Assembly: GCA_025966155.1 (NCBI GenBank)
Contig: JAOPVO010000135.1
Coordinates: 1 to 36,694 of the forward strand
DNA from: Pseudonocardiales bacterium
GTDB taxonomy: Bacteria > Actinomycetota > Actinomycetes > Mycobacteriales > Jatrophihabitantaceae
Length of the DNA stretch: 36,694 bases
Reading direction: 5' to 3'
In this document: positions 29,923 through 36,694 of the stretch, piece by piece
Numbering within the stretch: position 1 is the first letter of the stretch
How the letters are laid out: every line of letters begins with the position of its first letter
Translations under genes and position numbers: made by a program
The notes under the pieces: generated by a model
What the model saw: the letters and a program-made list of their open reading frames with translations, nothing else
Told to the model about the DNA's origin: nothing
The model's database searches: none

Positions 29923-30894
29923 CTAGTCAGACGTGGTGTATGACGCGCGCAGTTGCTCGAAGCCTTGATCGAGGCTCGTGCGCGGTGTCCAGCTCAGAAG
30001 CTCCCGGGTTCGGCGCTGATCGAACCAGTGAGCCGTGGCCAGTTGCTGAGCCAGGAACCGGGTGATGGGCGGTGTCGTACGGCGCTTCGCTATCCACCAG
30101 GCGGCATCTATGACCGTGCCGGCCGCATACGCCGCGCTATAAGGGACGTGACGCCTCGGCGGGCCTACGCCGGCTGCCCGGCAGAGGCGCTCGAGGATCT
30201 CGGCGATCGGCCGCGGCTCGCCGTTGGACACCACGAGCGCCTCGCCGTGGACGGGGCCGCATACCCGCGCCGCCGCCAGCAGCGCGTCGACGGCGTTGTC
30301 GATGTACGTGGTGTCGATCAGGGCCGCGCCGGCGCCGATGACCGCCAACCGCCCGCGCCGGGCCCGCTCGACGATGCGGCCCACGAGCTGCGGATCGCCG
30401 GGCCCCCAGACCAGATGTGGGCGCAGTGCCAGCACGGCCAGGCGGTCGCCGTCGGCGCGCAGCGCGATGCGCTCGGCGATCGCCTTGGACCGCGCATAGT
30501 GGCCGCGGGTCCCGCGCACGTCGGCGGGCTCCGCGCCCACCCCCATCAGCGCATGCCCGGCGTGCGCCACTGATGGCGTGGAGATGTGCACCAGAGCAGG
30601 AACATCGCCGGCTAAGCATGCGGCGATAATCGAGCGGGTGCCGTCGATGTTCGCTCGGGCGAACTCCTTCCAGGGCCCCACGACATCCACTTTGGCAGCG
30701 GTGTGGATGACCACGTCCTGGCCCGCCGCCGCGGCCGCCGTGGCGCCGCCATCGGCGACATCGCCCAGGACCTCCCGGCAGTCGAGGCCGCTGGGCCGGC
30801 GCTGCAGCACGGTCAGGTCGTGGCCCTCGCGCAGCAGGGCCTCTGCGGTCGAGCGGCCGAGGGCGCCAGTGGCCCCGGTCAGCAGGACCCTCAT
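29923..30894 (-). CDS. oleD: OleD, NAD(P)-dependent 2-alkyl-3-ketoalkanoate reductase
   Basis: A 323-residue short-chain dehydrogenase/epimerase-fold protein: Rossmann motif GATGALG (7-13), VVIHTAAKVDVVGPW, NIDGTRSIIAAC, ISTPSVA, and the catalytic HYARSKAIAE (Tyr133, Lys137), followed by LRPHLVWGPGD. OleD reduces the beta-keto acid made by OleA to a 2-alkyl-3-hydroxyalkanoic acid. The track's ATG at 30924 was replaced with ATG 30894, which overlaps the OleBC stop as ATGA and places the Rossmann loop at the N-terminus. It is the last gene of the oleA-oleBC-oleD operon, the gene order seen in Micrococcus-type clusters. Confidence 0.9.
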   Translation of the reverse strand: MRVLLTGATGALGRSTAEALLREGHDLTVLQRRPSGLDCREVLGDVADGGATAAAAAGQDVVIHTAAKVDVVGPWKEFARANIDGTRSIIAACLAGDVPALVHISTPSVAHAGHALMGVGAEPADVRGTRGHYARSKAIAERIALRADGDRLAVLALRPHLVWGPGDPQLVGRIVERARRGRLAVIGAGAALIDTTYIDNAVDALLAAARVCGPVHGEALVVSNGEPRPIAEILERLCRAAGVGPPRRHVPYSAAYAAGTVIDAAWWIAKRRTTPPITRFLAQQLATAHWFDQRRTRELLSWTPRTSLDQGFEQLRASYTTSD

Positions 30895-33416
30895 GCCCGG
30901 CCAGCGAGGGCACGGGTCGCCCACTCGGCCACCGCGCGGCGGTCGATTTTGGACTGGTGCCTGATGTCGACCGGCAGTGCGCGCATCTGCAGCACCGCGG
31001 CGATGGGCGCACCGGCTGCGGCGTGGACCGACTCGGCCAGCGCCAGCGGGGCGACGGGATGGCGGCGCGAGGGACGAGCACCGTCCGGAACTACGACAAT
31101 CACGATCTGCTGCGCCCCGACCGGCCCAACGCCGACGGCGGCAGCCGACCGCACCCCAGCCAGGGCCTCGACCCGCTGCTCGATGCCCACCGGCGTCACC
31201 ACGCCGTCGGCGGAGGTGATGATGTGCTGAAGGCGGCCCATGACCCAGAGCCGGCCCTGCTCATCGAGCGCCCCTACATCGCCGGTGCGGTGGAACCCGG
31301 GCTCGGAGGACGCAGCGCGCTCCGTCGCCCAGAGGGAGTCGTAGCGGTCCTTGCCGTGCGCGGCCGCGACGCAGATCTCGCCGACCGCGCCAGGCGTGCT
31401 CGTGAGCTGACTATGTAGATTGCCCGTGGCGTCGAGGGGGTCGATGCGCACGTCCGCACCGGGGAGCGGCCGGCCCACGCACACGCCGTTGCCTTCGCCG
31501 GCTGCGTCGATATCGGCTGCGTCGATGCCGGCCAACGTGATGTCGGTGACGGGCAGGACCTCGGTCATGCCGTAGGGAGTGTGGGCCTGGGCGCTCGGCA
31601 GCAGCGTCGACAGGCGGGCGAGCAGATCGCGCGGAACGGGCGCGCCGGCCGACATCAGGAGCCGGACCGCGCGCAGGGACGCCCGTTGCCCGTGCGTCAG
31701 CCCGGTGGCGGTGGCATCGACATTGCGCAGCGCGGCCGGCGACGCGAACACGACTGTCGCATCGATGGCCGCCACGGCATCGGCGAGCGCGGCGGCGGTG
31801 AGGGATCCCGGCGCGGTGACATCGGTGTCCGGCACCGCCGATGCGATCCCCAGCGCCGGGCCGTAGAGCGCGAAGGGCGCGAACGCAGCGACGATCCGGT
31901 CCCGCGCAGTCAGGCCGTAGGCGGCGCGCACCACATCAAGCTGGGCGCGGACCTGCCGATGCAGGTACACGACGCCCTTTGCCGGCCCGGTCGCGCCGGA
32001 GGTGAAGACAACCGCGGCCTCCGCATCGGGGGAAGGCTGGAGGGTCGGATGGATGCATCCCGCGGGCAGCGCCCCGGCTCGGAGCCGCTGCCCGGGGATC
32101 CGCATCGCCCGAGCTGCGGCCAGGCCGGTCGCGATCCCGATGATGTGGTCGGGCTCGGCGCTGCGCAGCGCCCGGCCCATCGCCCGCACGCCCAGCCCCT
32201 TGTCGGCCACCACGATCGACGCGCCGGCCTGCCAGATCGCGTAGACGCACACTGTCAGCTCGATCGAGGGTGGCACCAGCAGCGCGACCCGGTGCCCCTG
32301 CTGGACCCCGGCGCCGACGAGGCCGGCCGCCGCCGTCGCCACACGGTCGCGAAGCTGCGCCCAGGTGAGGCGCGCCCCGCCGACCTCGGCCACCGCGACC
32401 TCGTCCGGGGAACTGGCCGCCCGATCCAGCAGCGCCTGCCACAGCGGCGGGCCGGCCGCGGATCCGGTCACCGCCGGGCGCGCTGGTGTCGGTGCTGGCG
32501 CTACCCGAGTCTGGAGGTCCGCTATCCAGTGCGCGATGTCCGCGGCGTAGGCCGGTGCGTCCTCGGGCAGCAGATGCGACGCGGCCTCGTAGCGATGCAG
32601 ATCCGCATGGGGGAGCCGATCGCGCAGGTCGCGCAGGTACTGCTCGCCGAACACTGGATCGCGCGGGCCCCAGAGCAGCAGCGCCGGTACGTCCAGGGTG
32701 CGGATGCCGGCGCTGATACCCCCCAGCGTCGCGTGCTCGGGGTGGGCCGGGTCGAACGGGATGCCGGCGACGAAGTCCCCGACGCTCCGCCGGCTCGCCG
32801 CATCCGGGTACGGCGCCGCGAACGCCGCGCGCACCGCGCGCGGCAGGGCCGGCCGCGACAGCGCGGTGGCCGCGCGCACGAACAGCGGCGTGCGGACGCA
32901 GACGGCCTCGCGCAGCGCACGGGCGTGGGCGAGGCGGATCAGCACCGGCACCGGGGCGTCGGCGGGCTGATGCACCGCGGTGTTGGTCAGCACCACGCCG
33001 CGCAGCTGCGCGCGATGGGCCAGCGCCCAGCCCAGGGAGATACTGCCGCCCCAGTCGTGGGCCACCGTGATCACCGGGCCCGTGAGGCGAAGCGCGGCGG
33101 TCAGATCACCGAGGTCCTGCACGCGCTGGGTCAGGCCGCGCGGGTGGTCGAGGCGCTCGGAGTAGCCCATCCCGAGCTGATCGGGGGCGACGACCCGCCA
33201 CCCGGCCGGCGGATTCGCCACCAGGCGCCGCCAGAGGTAGGACCACGTCGGATTGCCGTGCACGCACAGCAGCGTCGGGACGTCCGGCCCGGCCAGCGGA
33301 TCGGAGTCGAGCACATGCCAGGTGCGGGTCCGGCCGTCGCCATCGGTCACGGGGACGCTGCGCGACCACGACGGGTCGATCCCGGGCAGTCCCGGCAATC
33401 CGCCTAGTGGCGTCAC
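30891..33416 (-). CDS. oleBC: OleBC fusion: beta-lactone decarboxylase plus beta-lactone synthetase
   Basis: An 841-residue two-domain protein. Residues about 1-305 are an alpha/beta hydrolase (OleB): HGNPTW (53-58), nucleophile Asp121 in AHDWGGS, WGPRDPVF and catalytic His281 in ASHLLPED, all as in haloalkane-dehalogenase-like OleB, which decarboxylates a beta-lactone to a cis-olefin. A proline-rich linker (APAPTPARP) leads to an AMP-dependent ligase (OleC, about 320-841): FTSGATGPAKG (471-481), PYGMTEVLPVTDI, HRTGDVGALDEQGRLWVMGR and Lys823 in HQSKIDRR. OleC activates the hydroxy acid to the beta-lactone. Fusion of these domains is typical of actinobacteria. GTG 33416 overlaps the OleA stop as GTGA; the track's 1122-aa ORF reads through oleA in another frame. 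Confidence 0.93.
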   Translation of the reverse strand: MTPLGGLPGLPGIDPSWSRSVPVTDGDGRTRTWHVLDSDPLAGPDVPTLLCVHGNPTWSYLWRRLVANPPAGWRVVAPDQLGMGYSERLDHPRGLTQRVQDLGDLTAALRLTGPVITVAHDWGGSISLGWALAHRAQLRGVVLTNTAVHQPADAPVPVLIRLAHARALREAVCVRTPLFVRAATALSRPALPRAVRAAFAAPYPDAASRRSVGDFVAGIPFDPAHPEHATLGGISAGIRTLDVPALLLWGPRDPVFGEQYLRDLRDRLPHADLHRYEAASHLLPEDAPAYAADIAHWIADLQTRVAPAPTPARPAVTGSAAGPPLWQALLDRAASSPDEVAVAEVGGARLTWAQLRDRVATAAAGLVGAGVQQGHRVALLVPPSIELTVCVYAIWQAGASIVVADKGLGVRAMGRALRSAEPDHIIGIATGLAAARAMRIPGQRLRAGALPAGCIHPTLQPSPDAEAAVVFTSGATGPAKGVVYLHRQVRAQLDVVRAAYGLTARDRIVAAFAPFALYGPALGIASAVPDTDVTAPGSLTAAALADAVAAIDATVVFASPAALRNVDATATGLTHGQRASLRAVRLLMSAGAPVPRDLLARLSTLLPSAQAHTPYGMTEVLPVTDITLAGIDAADIDAAGEGNGVCVGRPLPGADVRIDPLDATGNLHSQLTSTPGAVGEICVAAAHGKDRYDSLWATERAASSEPGFHRTGDVGALDEQGRLWVMGRLQHIITSADGVVTPVGIEQRVEALAGVRSAAAVGVGPVGAQQIVIVVVPDGARPSRRHPVAPLALAESVHAAAGAPIAAVLQMRALPVDIRHQSKIDRRAVAEWATRALAGRA

Positions 33417-34438
33417 CACCGCAGTTCGAGGCAGGAGGCGTTGAGCCCCGAGCCGATGCCCATCAGGATCACCTTGTCGCCGGGGGAGAGGTCGTCGGCG
33501 ACGCTGGCCAGGGTGTACGGCACCGACGCCGGGCCGATATTGCCCCGCGTCGGGAAGGTCCGCGGCACCCGCGCGGGATCGATGCCCAGCTCGCGGCAGA
33601 TCGCGTCGGTATGCACCTGCGACACCTGGTGGATGACGTACACATCCGCCCCCGCCGCCCAGTCGAACTCCTGCGCGGCATCGCGCCAGAGCCCGGCGCT
33701 CAGCTCCAGGCCGTACTTCAGCAGGCCGCTGCTGTCGGTGCGCATCATCTCGACGTCGCCCACGCAGAGCCCGTGATGCTCGGTGGCTGCGCGGTTGACC
33801 CCGCCGATCAGGCGATGCCCGTCGGGGTGCTGATCGGCCCGGCCCATCACCATCGCCGCGGCGCCGGAGCCGAGGGTCAGCGTCGCGAATTCGGCGAATA
33901 CGTCCTTGGACGTCGACGTCGCCGACGCGAGGCGGGCGATCGCCGCCTCGTGCGCGGGGCGGGCGTCCTCGCCGTTGACGATCAGTGCGTAGTCGACCTG
34001 CCCGGCGTCGATCATCGAGGCCGCCAGCTGCATTCCGTTCACGAAGCCGAGGCACGCGTTGGTGACATCGAAGTTCTGGCAGGAGCTGGGCAGGCCGATC
34101 AAGTCGTGGACGGCCACGGCGGTCGCGGGCTCCAGGTGGGCCCGGCTGACCGAGGTGTTGATCATCAGCCCGACCCGGGAGGAGTCGATGCCGGATTCGG
34201 CCAGCGCCTTGCCCCCGGCCAGCGCCGCGCCCTCGACGAACGAGGAGCCCTCGCTCCACCAGCGGCGCTCGCGGATGCCGGCCATGCCCTCGATGAGGCC
34301 TGGACGCAGCCCCACCCGCGCGTAGGCGTCGGCCAGTCGCTCGTCGATCTGCGCGGAGGTGACGATGATCGGGGCGTCGATGGCCGAGACGGCGAGGATG
34401 GTCGCGTTGCTCGAACGGAACGTCGCATTGCCCGACAT
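33413..34438 (-). CDS. oleA: OleA, acyl-CoA condensing enzyme (thiolase-fold, KAS III-like)
   Basis: A 341-residue thiolase-superfamily enzyme. It contains the active-site cysteine in FDVTNACLGFVNGMQLA (Cys129), the His in VYVIHQVSQVHTDAI and the Asn in TRGNIGPASVPYTLA, and ends with MGIGSGLNASCLELRW. OleA performs a head-to-head Claisen condensation of two fatty acyl-CoAs to a 2-alkyl-3-keto acid, the committed step to long-chain olefins. ATG 34438 was chosen over the track's 34462 because the extra residues (PHREGRG) are not protein-like and GAAGG lies upstream. First gene of the ole operon and divergent from the Old Yellow Enzyme homologue. Confidence 0.92.
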   Translation of the reverse strand: MSGNATFRSSNATILAVSAIDAPIIVTSAQIDERLADAYARVGLRPGLIEGMAGIRERRWWSEGSSFVEGAALAGGKALAESGIDSSRVGLMINTSVSRAHLEPATAVAVHDLIGLPSSCQNFDVTNACLGFVNGMQLAASMIDAGQVDYALIVNGEDARPAHEAAIARLASATSTSKDVFAEFATLTLGSGAAAMVMGRADQHPDGHRLIGGVNRAATEHHGLCVGDVEMMRTDSSGLLKYGLELSAGLWRDAAQEFDWAAGADVYVIHQVSQVHTDAICRELGIDPARVPRTFPTRGNIGPASVPYTLASVADDLSPGDKVILMGIGSGLNASCLELRW

Positions 34439-34509
34439 GCCTCTGCCTTCCCGGTGAGGCACATCAGCCTCGCTCGCACGGTCATCCTGTTATGTGTCGA
34501 CTTGCCTGC

Positions 34510-34534
34510 ATACCCGTGGCGGCGCCGTGGAACC
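34510..34534 (-). promoter_or_regulatory. Candidate SigB/SigF-type promoter of the ole operon
   Basis: On the minus strand GGTTC (34530-34534) and GGGTAT (34510-34515) are 14 bp apart, close to the GGTTT-N15-17-GGGTAT pattern of actinobacterial general-stress sigma factors. It is 72 bp upstream of the oleA ATG. A CATAAC at 34492-34497 could be an alternative -10 for the primary sigma factor. Confidence 0.35.
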
Positions 34535-34694
34535 AGTGTGCCACCGACGCCGCACGCGTCGGCACGCCGCGAGAGTGAAGTGGGCGAATCTGGATGCAGC
34601 TGGAACGGCTGCGCATGGGGTTCGGTTCCGGGCGGGTTGCTGGGCGGCCGGCATCGACGGAACAATTCGCGCTGGGTGCGGGGTTGGCCCAGTC

Positions 34695-35807
34695 ATGACC
34701 AGCGCACCGACCCGCCTGGGCGGCCTCCTCGAGCCCGCCCAACTCTCGTCCATGTCCCTGCGCAATCGCTTCGCAATGGCGCCGATGACCCGCGGCAAGT
34801 CCCCGGGCGGGGTGCCCAACGCCGAGAACGCCGAGTACTACCGTGCCCGGGCGGCCGGCGGAGTGGGCCTCATCATCACCGAGGGCACCTACGTCGATGA
34901 CCCGGCCGCGGGCAAGAGCGAGTCCGTTCCCCGCTTCCACGGCGAGGACAGCGCCGCCGGCTGGCGCACGGTCGTCGAGGGCGTCCACGCCGAGGGCGCG
35001 GCGATCATCCCGCAGCTCTGGCATGTCGGGGCCGAGCGCGGGGACGACGCGACGCTGAACGAGGGCCTGCCCGCCCGCTCCCCGTCGGGGCTGGCGCTGT
35101 CCGGCTCGGCGATGGGCGAGGCCATGACCACCGCCCAGATCGACCACGTCATCGGCGCGTTCGCCGACGCCGCGGCACTGGCGAAGTCGATTGGCTTCGA
35201 CGGCATCGAGCTGCACGGGGCGCACGGCTACCTGCTCGATGAGTTCCTCTGGGAGCGCACGAACCGCCGTGACGACGGCTACGGCGGCTCGCGCGCGGAC
35301 CGCACGGCGATGCCGGCCGAGCTGGTGCGCGCGGTGCGCGCCGCGGTCGGCCCCGACTTCCCGATCGTCTACCGGTACTCGCAGTGGAAGTCCGGCAACT
35401 TCTCCGCCACGCTGGCCGACAACCCAGGCGAGCTCGAGCACGTTCTGACGCCGCTGGTCGATGCCGGGGTCGATGTGTTCCATGTCTCGACCCGCCGGCA
35501 CTGGCTGCCCGGCTTCCCCGACGCCGCCGATGGCCACCCCGTCAAGGGCCTGGCCGGCTGGACGAAGGAGCTCACCGGCCGCCCGGTGATCACCGTGGGC
35601 GCGGTCGGCGTCGAGACCGTGTTCGTATCGAAGGGCCCGGCGCCCGAGGTGCCGATCGATGAGCGCCTGGACATCCTGCGCGAGCAGTACGAGCGCGGCG
35701 AGTTCGATGTGGTGGCACTGGGCCGCGCGCTGCTGGCCGACGCCGAGTGGGTCGCCAAGATGGCGTCGGGCCGCGCGGACAGCATCACGGTGTTCGGCAC
35801 CCGCTGA
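34695..35807 (+). CDS. NADH:flavin oxidoreductase, Old Yellow Enzyme family
   Basis: A 370-residue FMN-binding TIM-barrel protein. LRNRFAMAPMTRGKSPGGVPNAENAEYYRARAAGGVGLIITEGTYVDDP covers the first strands, AAIIPQLWHVGAERG has the flavin-contacting region, and FDGIELHGAHGYLLDEFLWERTNRRDDGYGGS contains the HGAH substrate pair and the family signature. It probably reduces activated C=C bonds or xenobiotics with NAD(P)H. The track start at 34494 adds 67 residues that do not look like protein; ATG 34695 was chosen, although its ribosome-binding site is weak. It is monocistronic, divergent from oleA, and ends at a strong bidirectional hairpin. No specific link to olefin synthesis is visible. Confidence 0.88.
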   Translation: MTSAPTRLGGLLEPAQLSSMSLRNRFAMAPMTRGKSPGGVPNAENAEYYRARAAGGVGLIITEGTYVDDPAAGKSESVPRFHGEDSAAGWRTVVEGVHAEGAAIIPQLWHVGAERGDDATLNEGLPARSPSGLALSGSAMGEAMTTAQIDHVIGAFADAAALAKSIGFDGIELHGAHGYLLDEFLWERTNRRDDGYGGSRADRTAMPAELVRAVRAAVGPDFPIVYRYSQWKSGNFSATLADNPGELEHVLTPLVDAGVDVFHVSTRRHWLPGFPDAADGHPVKGLAGWTKELTGRPVITVGAVGVETVFVSKGPAPEVPIDERLDILREQYERGEFDVVALGRALLADAEWVAKMASGRADSITVFGTR

Positions 35808-35815
35808 TCGCCGAA

Positions 35816-35860
35816 CGTTTGGCCCGTTGACGTGAGCAGGTCCCGTCAACGTGCCAAGCG
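35816..35860. terminator. Bidirectional terminator hairpin
   Basis: A 17-bp-long stem (CGTTTGGC-c-CGTTGACG against CGTCAACG-t-GCCAAGCG, one mismatch and one G-T pair) around an 11-nt loop fills the gap between the convergent Old Yellow Enzyme (ends 35807) and aldo/keto reductase (ends 35868) genes. A T-run is absent on both sides. Confidence 0.75.
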
Positions 35861-35867
35861 CTGGGTT

Positions 35868-36694
35868 CTACTTGTGGACGGTCGCCATGCCCCGGGGCGC
35901 GTAGCGCTCGCCGATCGCCACGCCGGCCGGGGCGATCGCGTCGATCGCGGCGAGGTCGTCGTCGCTCAGGGACAGGGAGAGCGCGCCGATATTCTCCTCG
36001 AGGTAGGAGATCCGGCGCGTCCCGGGGATCGGCACTATGTCCTCGCCCTGGGCCAGGACCCAGGCCAGCGCGAGCTGCGACGCGGTGGCGCCCTTGGCCT
36101 CGGCGAGCCCGGCCACGAGGTCGACCACGGCCAGGTTCTTGGCGAAGTTGCCGCCCTCGAACCGCGGGGAGCTCCGGCGGAAGTCGTCGGCGTCGAAGTC
36201 GTCGATCGAGCGGATCCGCCCGGACAGGAAGCCCCGGCCCAGCGGGGAGTACGGCACGAAGCCGATGCCGAGCTCCCGGACCGTGGCCAGCACGCCGTTG
36301 TCCTCGACATCGCGGGTGAACAGCGAGTACTCGGTCTGCAGCGCGGTGATCGGCTGGACGGCATGGGCCCGGCGGATCGTCTCCGGCGCGGCCTCGCTCA
36401 TCCCGACGTACCGGATCTTCCCGGCCGCGACGAGCTCGGCCAGCGTCCCGGAGGTGTCCTCGACGGGGACGTCCGGGTCGACGCGATGCTGGTAGTAGAG
36501 GTCGATCGTGTCGATGCCGAGGCGGGCCAGCGTGGCATCGACGGCTCCGCGCACGTACTCGGGCCGGCTGTTCACCCGCCCGGTCCGCTCGCCGTCCGGG
36601 CCGATCTCGTTGCCGAACTTCGTGGCGACGACAACCTCGTCGCGCCGCCCGGCAATGGCCTGGCCGACCAGTACCTCATTGGTCCACGGGCCGT
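35868..36694 (-). CDS. Aldo/keto reductase (5' end outside window)
   Basis: The frame stays open to the window edge, adding [27 protein letters not shown] to the track ORF, so the internal GTG used by the track is not the start. It is an NADPH-dependent (beta/alpha)8 reductase of the AKR11/AKR13 type: VVVATKFG (catalytic-Lys strand), [55 protein letters not shown] (catalytic His), [37 protein letters not shown], and [17 protein letters not shown] (phosphate binding). Roughly the first 55-60 residues, including the catalytic Asp and Tyr, are missing from the window. It reduces an aldehyde or ketone; the substrate is unknown. Confidence 0.92.
   Translation of the reverse strand, partial: GPWTNEVLVGQAIAGRRDEVVVATKFGNEIGPDGERTGRVNSRPEYVRGAVDATLARLGIDTIDLYYQHRVDPDVPVEDTSGTLAELVAAGKIRYVGMSEAAPETIRRAHAVQPITALQTEYSLFTRDVEDNGVLATVRELGIGFVPYSPLGRGFLSGRIRSIDDFDADDFRRSSPRFEGGNFAKNLAVVDLVAGLAEAKGATASQLALAWVLAQGEDIVPIPGTRRISYLEENIGALSLSLSDDDLAAIDAIAPAGVAIGERYAPRGMATVHK

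Noticed and set aside
29913-29926. CTAGC-gctg-GCTAG hairpin across two convergent stop codons as a terminator
   Set aside because: Only 5 bp and made mostly by the two TAG stops; too weak to claim.
31581-33407. 608-aa plus-strand ORF
   Set aside because: Antisense to oleBC; very rich in Arg, Gly and Gln with no domain.
30891-34259. 1122-aa ORF as a single protein
   Set aside because: The first 281 codons are an off-frame reading of oleA; the GTG at 33416 overlapping the oleA stop is the real start.
1-36694. Biosynthetic gene cluster for a secondary metabolite
   Set aside because: Multiple flavin enzymes and an AMP ligase are present, but there are no carrier proteins, NRPS or PKS modules; the ligase is OleC and the rest fits sulfur scavenging.
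1-36694. Mobile island or phage
   Set aside because: No integrase, transposase, tRNA, att-like repeats or composition break was seen.

Overview
The window is high-GC DNA with GTG starts, tight ATGA/GTGA overlaps and very long shadow ORFs, as expected for an actinobacterium. Three SAM-IV-class riboswitches, a fused OleBC protein and a cysteine-type leader peptide all fit that reading. The species cannot be named from the sequence. No rRNA, tRNA, CRISPR, IS element or phage gene was seen.

Positions 1-26,100 look like a dedicated sulfur-scavenging island. At the left edge an NAD(P)H:FMN reductase (partial) is divergent from a DszA/NtaA-type FMNH2-dependent monooxygenase that follows a SAM-IV aptamer. 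A 12-gene operon on the minus strand (15005 to 2131) starts with another SAM-IV aptamer and a 26-residue Cys-containing leader peptide. It encodes five luciferase-fold monooxygenases, a complete oligopeptide-type ABC importer (lipoprotein, two permeases, fused double ATPase), a glutathionyl-hydroquinone-reductase-like GST and a GNAT acetyltransferase. A third SAM-IV aptamer precedes a cysteine-desulfurase-like class V aminotransferase (16795 to 15398). Upstream, a seven-gene minus-strand operon (26095 to 17025) carries two permeases, a second peptide-type binding lipoprotein and four tandem paralogous monooxygenases, but no ATPase. In total there are ten luciferase-fold enzymes and one visible flavin reductase. 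All three SAM-IV units share a 23-bp inverted repeat (TTGTCTwG-N7-CTAGACAA type) just upstream of or overlapping the predicted promoter.

The simplest model is import of organosulfur compounds by the ABC systems, C-S cleavage by FMNH2-dependent monooxygenases fed by the reductase, and sulfur recovery through thiol and PLP chemistry. SAM (riboswitch), probably cysteine (leader peptide) and a repressor or activator at the shared palindrome would silence the island when sulfur is plentiful.

Positions 26,100-29,920 hold regulators and signalling genes: a UTRA-only protein with no DNA-binding domain, a full GntR/UTRA regulator, a Bcr/CflA-type MFS exporter, a STAS anti-anti-sigma protein and a divergent RsbW-like ATPase. 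Positions 29,923-34,438 are an oleA-oleBC-oleD operon for head-to-head long-chain olefin synthesis from fatty acyl-CoAs. The right edge has an Old Yellow Enzyme homologue and a partial aldo/keto reductase, convergent and separated by a strong hairpin.
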